Assembly: GCA_002286855.1 (NCBI GenBank)
Contig: NRSV01000002.1
Coordinates: forward strand, 864,152-928,151
Direction of reading: 5' to 3'
DNA: 64,000 nucleotides
Source of the DNA: Bipolaris cookei
Taxonomy: Eukaryota > Ascomycota > Dothideomycetes > Pleosporales > Pleosporaceae
Shown here: piece after piece, positions 57,601-64,000 of the stretch
Position numbering within the stretch: the stretch's first letter is position 1
Layout: each line of letters opens with the position of its first letter
Notes under the pieces: model-generated
Database searches by the model: none
What the model was told of the DNA's origin: nothing
The model's input: only the letters and a program-made list of their open reading frames with translations
Position numbers and translations under genes: made by a program

Positions 57601-60600
57601 CAACAGGCATCTGTCGAAGAGCCTTTGATGCCAACACTTTCGAAGAAAGACAAAAAAAAGACGAAGAAGGCGAAGAAGCAATCTGATGCTGCGGCACCTG
57701 CTGAGGTTGTCCCAGATGTTCAACAGAAGACCGATGATCAAGTTCGAATTCCAGCTATTGAGGACATCGTTGAAGCACCAAAGACTGAGCAGTCGGAGCC
57801 TACGCCAGAGACGACAACTGAATCCGCCCAAGTCATTTCAGAGACACCTTTGCCAGAAGAACGTATGACTGATGCGCCGGCTGAAGCGAACAGTGATCAG
57901 CCTATTCCAACGCTCGTTTCCGAGGCTGCGCCCGAAAATGCGACCGAAGCTGAGCCACTTTCAGTTCCAATTGCAGAACCTGAGATTCCACTGGACGCTG
58001 TGCCCCTTTCCAAGAAGGACAAGAAGAAAGCTAAGAAAGCGAAGGCGAAGGGGTTGAAAAATGGCACTCCTGAGGTTGAGTCGGCATCTGCCCCTCAAGC
58101 CGAAGGAGCCCGTGAGCTTGAGACTATTAAGCCTGATGACAAAGCAGTCGTTCTAGAGGCAGCTTCTGTGCCTATCCCTGAAGAAGAGAGTGCTGCGGAG
58201 CCTGTGCACGACGAGGAATCACTTATTGCAACTGAACCTACCAGGGAATCTGACAAAGTAGCATCTCATACAGAGGATGTATCAGTGGTGCTGCCAGATA
58301 CTGTGCCAGAACCCATTATTGAACAACCAACGGAAGTGGCACAGGCCGACAATGTGACAGCAGACCTGTCACAGGGAGCCCCCGTCGTGGAGGAGCCATC
58401 GGTAAGCAGCCCGATCAAGGATTCTATGAGTGGCGATGCATCCAACTTCATTCCTCAGCAGGAGGTTACCGTCCAGGAGCAACGTCAGATCGAGCCTGAA
58501 CCAGCCATTATTCCGCCTGCAGAAGATGTTGAGCCCTTTTTGCTTTCAGCCTCCAAGAAGAAGAACAAGAAGAAGGCAAAGAAGTTGGAAACCGAGACAC
58601 CAATCGTTGAAACTCTACCTGAGACTGAACCTGCTATCATCGCCACATCAACTGTAGACGCTGTTCCCGCTCCCATCATCAATATGCAAGATCTTATGGT
58701 ATCTACCGTCGAAGAACAATCCAATACTGGAGAGACTGAAGCCCGTCCAAAGGCTGTCGTTGTCTCTGAGGAACCTGCCCCAGCGCTCGTCCCTAGCCCA
58801 GGCCAAGTCTCTAACGAACAAATCTCGGTACCAGCCCAGAACAGAGAGCCAGTACCTGCTGAAGAGACCGAGGAAGAGATTGTTGTTGAGGCGCCCATCC
58901 TCGATCGCAAGCTGAGCAAGAAGGAAAAGGAAAGCGCACAGAAGCAGGCAGCCGCCCTCAGTGCCGAGTCCGCCATTGAGAACGAAACTAAGGTCAAATC
59001 CATTGCCACACCCGCGGTCGAATCTTCTGCACCCTTAAGTGTCACCGAGCCAACTTTGACTGAGCCTGTTCAGCAACTGCCTCTACCGGAGCCATCTTCA
59101 GTCCAGGATCCTCTTCCCGTGCCCGAAGCGACGCAGAATGTATCAGAGCATACCATCGAAGAATCAAGTGCAGGTCCTGTTGAAGCTCGATCTCAAGATA
59201 TCGACTGGAAAGATGCAACAGTTCTCTCTCCCAAGAAGTCGAAGAAGGCTAAGAAAGACAAGAAGAACAAGATGGAGCCCGTTGCTCTTGACGTAGCTGA
59301 CAACTTTGATACCATACCTTCAACCATTCCTGAGCAGACACAAGCACCAAAGGCATTAGAACTAAGGCCAGACACCGCAGAGCCACAGTCGCAGCCATCT
59401 GTCACTCTTCAGGATCAAGCAAGAACTATCACAGAGTCGGACAACCATGTCAAGGAGACTGTAATTGAGCCAGAGCAGCCTCTTCCCGCCGTTACTGAAA
59501 TCCCAACACAGTGCGAACATCCCGAAGAACCGGTCCCATTAAACGAGGTAGAGTTTCCTGCATTGCCAGAGAGTACTCCTTTGGAAGATGCCCGGTTACG
59601 CAATGATGCTGATCTTAAGGTCTTGGATCAACCTACAGCACCAGCAGCATCCGATTCTGTGGAGCAAATCCTCATTCGAGAACCTATTCCAGATGTCATT
59701 CCCGCCAAAGAGACTATAGTCGAGCCTGTTGTGCCATCTGCGGAAGCCGAATCAGTTCCCGTTCCATCGACAGCTGAGATTGTTGAGACTACAAGCGAAT
59801 TGCAACCACCTGTGGGTATCCCGAGAGACGAGAGAGAAATCGTACTGGAATCTTCTTCGCCTAAGAAATCGAAAAAAGACAAGAAAAAGAGCAAGAAAAG
59901 TATCTCTACATCTGACAACCCTCTAGTAGCTGAAGTTCCTGAGCTAGTTACGAAAACTCAGGAAACCACAGTCATTTCTCAAGACCCTATTGAGCAAGTC
60001 GAAAGCCAGCCGAGTGTTGAACCGGTTGTCCCACGAGATTCTGTGGCACCTGGGGTTGTTGACAATGAGGTATCGCAAGAAGTAGCCGATGTGCCAATGA
60101 CTGAAGGGTTTGATCGACAAGCTGGACGAGAGCTGTCCAAGACCAAAGAGGCGATTACAGAAACTCCAGATGAGACGCAGGTACCAGCCACTGTGATTCA
60201 CAATGTTCAGACTCCTGCTCCAGCAGGAACAATTAGCCAGCCAGATCAACCTAATTCTCCTCCCACAGTGCCAATTGTGGAGCAACCTAAGGCCGTACCA
60301 GGTCTCGGTATTATCGATATCCCAATGGAAGACAGCACTTGCGACGTTGTCACTCGAACTCCCGAATCTTTCACTCTCCATAACGAAACCAAACAGTCCA
60401 CTCGAGAGGCCAGCCACCCAACAACTGAGCCCTCCCCATCCACTGAAGCCACCCTTGGCCTCCGGCCTGAAACATTCAGTACCAGGCTTACTTCAGACGA
60501 GACGCCTGAAAGTCCCTCTCCCACCCAGTCCTCTCCAATCCTCAGTATGCTAAATAAACTGAGGAAGGATAAGAAGAAGGCCAAGAAGAGCAAGAGCATC

Positions 60601-63600
60601 TCCAACTCTACGCCGACGACTCCTGCAGCTCAATTTGATGCTACGGTTGAGACGAAGGAAGCGGTTGTTGAGAAGCCTGCTCCTGCACCTGTGGTTGAGG
60701 AGACTGTGAGGGCTGAGAGGGATGTGGTTGCAGAGGCGGTTGTTCAAGCGCCTAAGAATGAGACTAGGGAGGCCGGTCAAGAGCCTGTCGTGGGAGAAAC
60801 CCGAGGGTTATCCAAGCCAATTGCTCAACAGCCAGTCGAGAACTTGCCTACTGCTTCTGAGACTCTTCCAACTGTCGAAAAAAGTGCCCAAGAAACGGCA
60901 GTTGAAGAGCCGCCAACGTCATCGAAGAAACGCGAAAAGAAAGACAAGAGGGCTAAGAAGACAGAAGCTATGGACATTTCGTCGGTTCTGCCCGGGACTA
61001 GCAGCTCGGTCGCCCCAGCACCAGCCTCTGAATCGAAGGAACCTTTCCATCCCGTTGCTGCAGCCGAGCCCGAAGTCGTCAAGTCGGTGCCACTATCAGA
61101 GGTTCACGAACCGAGTGTGATGGGGACAGCACCTCCGCCGATGACAAAAGCAAGTCCTCTCAACGACTCGCAAGCCAAACAACTCGTGACGGAACAGCCA
61201 CTGGTCACTGAGCCAGAGCCGACCACTTCCTCTCGTCCAGAATTTAGCGAGAGCAAGCCAAAGAGTGAGGAACAAGACAATATTTCGACGCCTGCCGCAG
61301 CGGAACCTACCCAGCGGACAACCCTTCCGTCGACTGTTGAGAACGTTCAGCGTGAAGCACCGTTCGACGTCAAACCACAAGCTCCTGCAGCTTCGACTGA
61401 GACAACACCCAAGGACTCACGCCGCGAAGAACTGCAAGCACAAAGTTTGCCTGACAAGATCGATGAACGCTCATCTTCATCCCAGGATCTTCCTAGAGAG
61501 TACATGAGCGCTGTAGCACCAGTACCTGAGCCAGCATCCAGCAAGATTACTCCGCCACTCACACTCGCTCCTGTGCCTACTCAAGTACCAGAAGCAGTGC
61601 AACCGCCGGCACTCCAAAAGAAGCCATCCAAGAAGCACAAGCTGGCCGCACTTTTTGAGAGTGGACAATCACAGGGAGGCTCAAGCGTTGAGAGAGGCCT
61701 ACGCAAGGGGGCAGCTGGGAGCGTGAAGAACCTCACCGAGCAATACGAGAGTCAGGCTCGGTCCATAACTCCCATCTTGCCTCCCTCCCCCGAAAAGCGT
61801 CCTCGATCTCCCATCAAAAATCCTTTTTCATCGGAGAAACGTTCGGAATCACCTGAGAAGCAACCTCTATCTCCCGAGAAACGACATCTGTCTCGAGTCA
61901 TTTCCCGGAGTCAACTGGGTCCAGGATCACCAGGGAGATCAGATTCAAAGTCGCCTGCAAGAGAAATTGATTTCGCAGCTACCGTCGCTGCTAGCCTACA
62001 AGAGTCTGGCTTTGACCCTGGATTTGTGATTAATGATAGATCATTCCATCGTTCAAACTCTATCTCAAGCAACCGCGACATCAATCCAGATGACGATGTG
62101 TTTGCTGCAAGGGAGAGAGCTAGCAGATCCCGACTTGGAAGCTTGAGTCGCCCTTCATCTGCCTCTGGTTCGCCAAAAATGCGGCCAACTCAACCCGTCA
62201 GCCCTGAGGTACTACCGCCGATTGAAGTGGCTATAGGATCTGCACCCGTGGTCTCTTTTGACCCACTAGATGTTCTCAATGACCCGATTTTCTCGGCACG
62301 AAAGTCACCTCCCGGTGTACTTGAGGAAGTCGATCCTGATGAACTGGCCGGTTGTTCATCTCTCAGGAAGAACAAGGGCAACAAAAAACGCAAGCCTTTG
62401 CCAGAGACGCCCCCAGAGGCCACTCCGGTCGATGTGCAAGAAGAAGCTTCGGCCGCGCCGACGAAACGAGGCAAGAAGTCAAGGAAGGACAAGGAACAAG
62501 CTTTGCTTCCGCAGGATAGTGTTGAGTATGCAGCTGCAAGAACTCCAGCGATTGAGACTCTCCCCGATGTGTCTCTTGCTGTTGAGACTTCGGCTGACTC
62601 CACCGTCCGCGAAGCTAAGCATGACCAGTCTTTGCCTGTGGCAATGACCGGAGCTTCTAATGCGTCGAAGAGCCAGAAAGAGGCAGCTCGCGAGATCAAT
62701 GATGAGCAGTCAGAAAAGAAGAGAATGAAAGTGAAGAGAAAGAAATCTCATCAGAAGGATACGGATGACAAAGAGCAAACCAAGGAGGTCCCTCCTAGCC
62801 TGCCAATCACATTTGATCAGAACCCACGTTCGGTAGCTATGGGACAGCTTCAAGAGTACCCATTCCCAAAGGTTGAGTCGGATAAGGAGGTAGCACAGCC
62901 TTCGATAGAAGAGTCGCATAAGAAGGAGTTGGAGAAAGAGAGAGAGATGGATTCATGGGCCCCGTCTTCGGAAAAGAAGGAAAAGAAGAGCAGGAAGGGA
63001 AAGGAGAAAGTTGAACAGGGTTTGGAAGAAGTCAAGGAACGAACAGTACCTATCGAGACAGCACCCCAAGTTCAGGAGCACCACAAACGCAGAACACACC
63101 CAGTATCTTTCGATGAAGAGCAGCCAAACGAGAAGCGTCTCCACAAGTCGGAGTCTTCAGAAAAGACTAAATTTGCAGCTGAAAGAACAGCATCGCCATC
63201 ATCTATGGAGGAACCAAACAAAAAGCGAGTTCAACAGAGCAAGCAGCGTTCGACGGAGCCAAAGACATCAACAGACACTCGTACAGTTCCACTGTATACG
63301 CCCGCTCACGACAACGAAAGGGTGATTGACAATCCGACAAATGAAAAAGAGTCGTTGCGGCCAGCCAAGAAATTACGAAGTGAATCGCAGCTTGGACGGA
63401 TATCGCCTACAAAGGATGCCATACAGAAAGAACCATACAAATCGATCTTCGGTGATCCCAACGAGAAGAAGGCTGAGGTTAGTACGCCGCTTGCAATGCC
63501 AACTACCAAGCCTGAAAGCACGACCGGCAACACGCAATTGGCGTCAATTACGGAAACCAGTCCAGATGATTCTGCCCTGCGCAAGGGTTCACGATCCTGG

Positions 63601-64000
63601 AGTGACGTAGGTCAGACAGAGCGAGCACTCAAGTCAGCTCGTCGCAAGGAGAGTCTAAGGATGCTCTCTGATCGCCTCAGATCACCTTCGCCTCACTCTT
63701 CAACTCCTGGAGGTCCCCAAAGTATACCTCCGCCAGACTACATGACTGGCAGAGTCACGCCTTCAAGGGGCTCGTCAAGGCGCCGAACCAGCGATGCCGT
63801 CGATCGTGCAACGGCTCTCAGCCCTGCACGCCGGATGCCCCGCTCCTCTCCGAGCGCAGATACAATGAAGTCCGTCGGTCAGCAGCGTTCAGCCAGTGTG
63901 CAAAGCCAACGTTCTTTGAGCAACATTGCGAGACTCAGGTCTCCAGATTATGAACGTCCCTCAAGCGCTTGGAGCAGCCATTCCTCGCATTCTCTGCGAC
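39679..64000 (+). CDS. lah: Giant leashin/involucrin-repeat protein, Woronin-body tether type (5' partial gene, runs off the window)
   Basis: Exons 39679-47571 and 47650-64000 (no stop before the edge), at least 8,081 residues, roughly 0.9 MDa. The 78-bp intron has a GTACAT donor and a CTATAG acceptor and joins YDEK to DRSRARTP in phase 0. I read every line of exon 2 in this frame and found no stop. N-terminus: Ser/Arg-rich, two FPGQ motifs, two PPKPPRP motifs, a His-rich tract, and a conserved block near residues 531-567 (SRFVDWWKDYEDVQKMEEYTEY). Coiled coil at about 1195-1495; about ten Ala/Gly hydrophobic segments. From about 3229 to 7290, acidic Pro/Glu/Val-rich stretches alternate with lysine blocks. 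From 7290 the sequence is conserved again (SKKHKLAALFE, SGFDPGFVIND, VSFDPLDVLND). Leashins anchor Woronin bodies to the septum or cortex. The family call rests on remembered architecture. Confidence 0.85.
43261..44160 (+). other. Arg/Glu coiled-coil domain of the giant protein
   Basis: About 300 residues with almost only R, E, Q, L and A, in heptad-like order. The centre (43525-43818) has six tandem units of 16-17 residues with the core RRLxLLRQEETRREEE. This would form a long, highly charged single helix or coiled coil. It shows why the ortholog is annotated as 'involucrin repeat' in fungal genomes. Confidence 0.85.
49441..61650 (+). repeat. Periodic lysine-rich blocks in the giant protein
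   Basis: More than 20 blocks of the type SKKDKKKAKKAKK (for example at 49450, 50830, 51553, 52333, 53614, 54439, 55024, 56104, 57640, 58012, 59233, 59875, 60562 and 60928). They are usually preceded by a Ser/Thr-Pro or Leu-Ser and separated by 80-200 residues of acidic, Pro/Val/Glu-rich sequence. The regular alternation of charge is the main architecture of exon 2. Confidence 0.88.
52996..53445 (+). repeat. Five tandem acidic repeats in the giant protein
   Basis: Five copies of a unit of about 30-36 residues with the core AELVALPESDDKDLEEP and a variable K/E-rich tail. Copies begin near 52996, 53098, 53194, 53298 and 53401. More distant relatives lie at 51292 and 51775 (DAAIIPLP, then a DD-L motif). 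Confidence 0.85.

Overview
This window is nuclear DNA of a filamentous ascomycete (Pezizomycotina). Genes carry short introns (about 48-150 bp) with GT..AG ends, promoters are long, and there are many CA/CTT microsatellites. A leashin-type giant gene, encoding a tether for Woronin bodies (found only in Pezizomycotina), supports this placement. Gene content and style suggest Dothideomycetes, probably Pleosporales, but that finer placement is an inference.

Layout. Ten protein-coding genes are supported. The left block (1.5-9.7 kb) is compact housekeeping: clathrin light chain (-), Rtt103-type CTD-interacting termination factor (+), Hsp90 co-chaperone Cdc37 (-), and CPSF subunit Cft2/CPSF100 (-). 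At 10.08-11.84 kb lies a decayed Tc1-type transposon with intact terminal repeats, a TA duplication and two smaller elements nested inside its transposase. After a gene-poor stretch comes an AT-hook/Zn2Cys6 transcription factor (15.3-17.1 kb), then an 8.7-kb gene desert with microsatellites. Next are a full-length ABCG transporter (25.8-29.9 kb), a Gly/Pro-rich protein of unknown function (-), a secreted AA9 lytic polysaccharide monooxygenase (-), a probably peroxisomal copper amine oxidase (+) and the Rna15/CstF64 polyadenylation factor (+).

The right 24 kb (39.68-64.0 kb) is one gene. It has an exon of 2,631 codons, a 78-bp intron, and a second exon open in one frame for 16.35 kb to the window edge. 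The partial protein is at least 8,081 residues, of the fungal 'involucrin repeat'/leashin type.

Three of the ten genes (rtt103, cft2, rna15) act in mRNA 3'-end formation and Pol II termination, although they are not adjacent. The ABC transporter, LPMO, amine oxidase and zinc-cluster factor form a more accessory middle section. All splice sites were placed by eye from frame continuity and family knowledge. No homology search was run.
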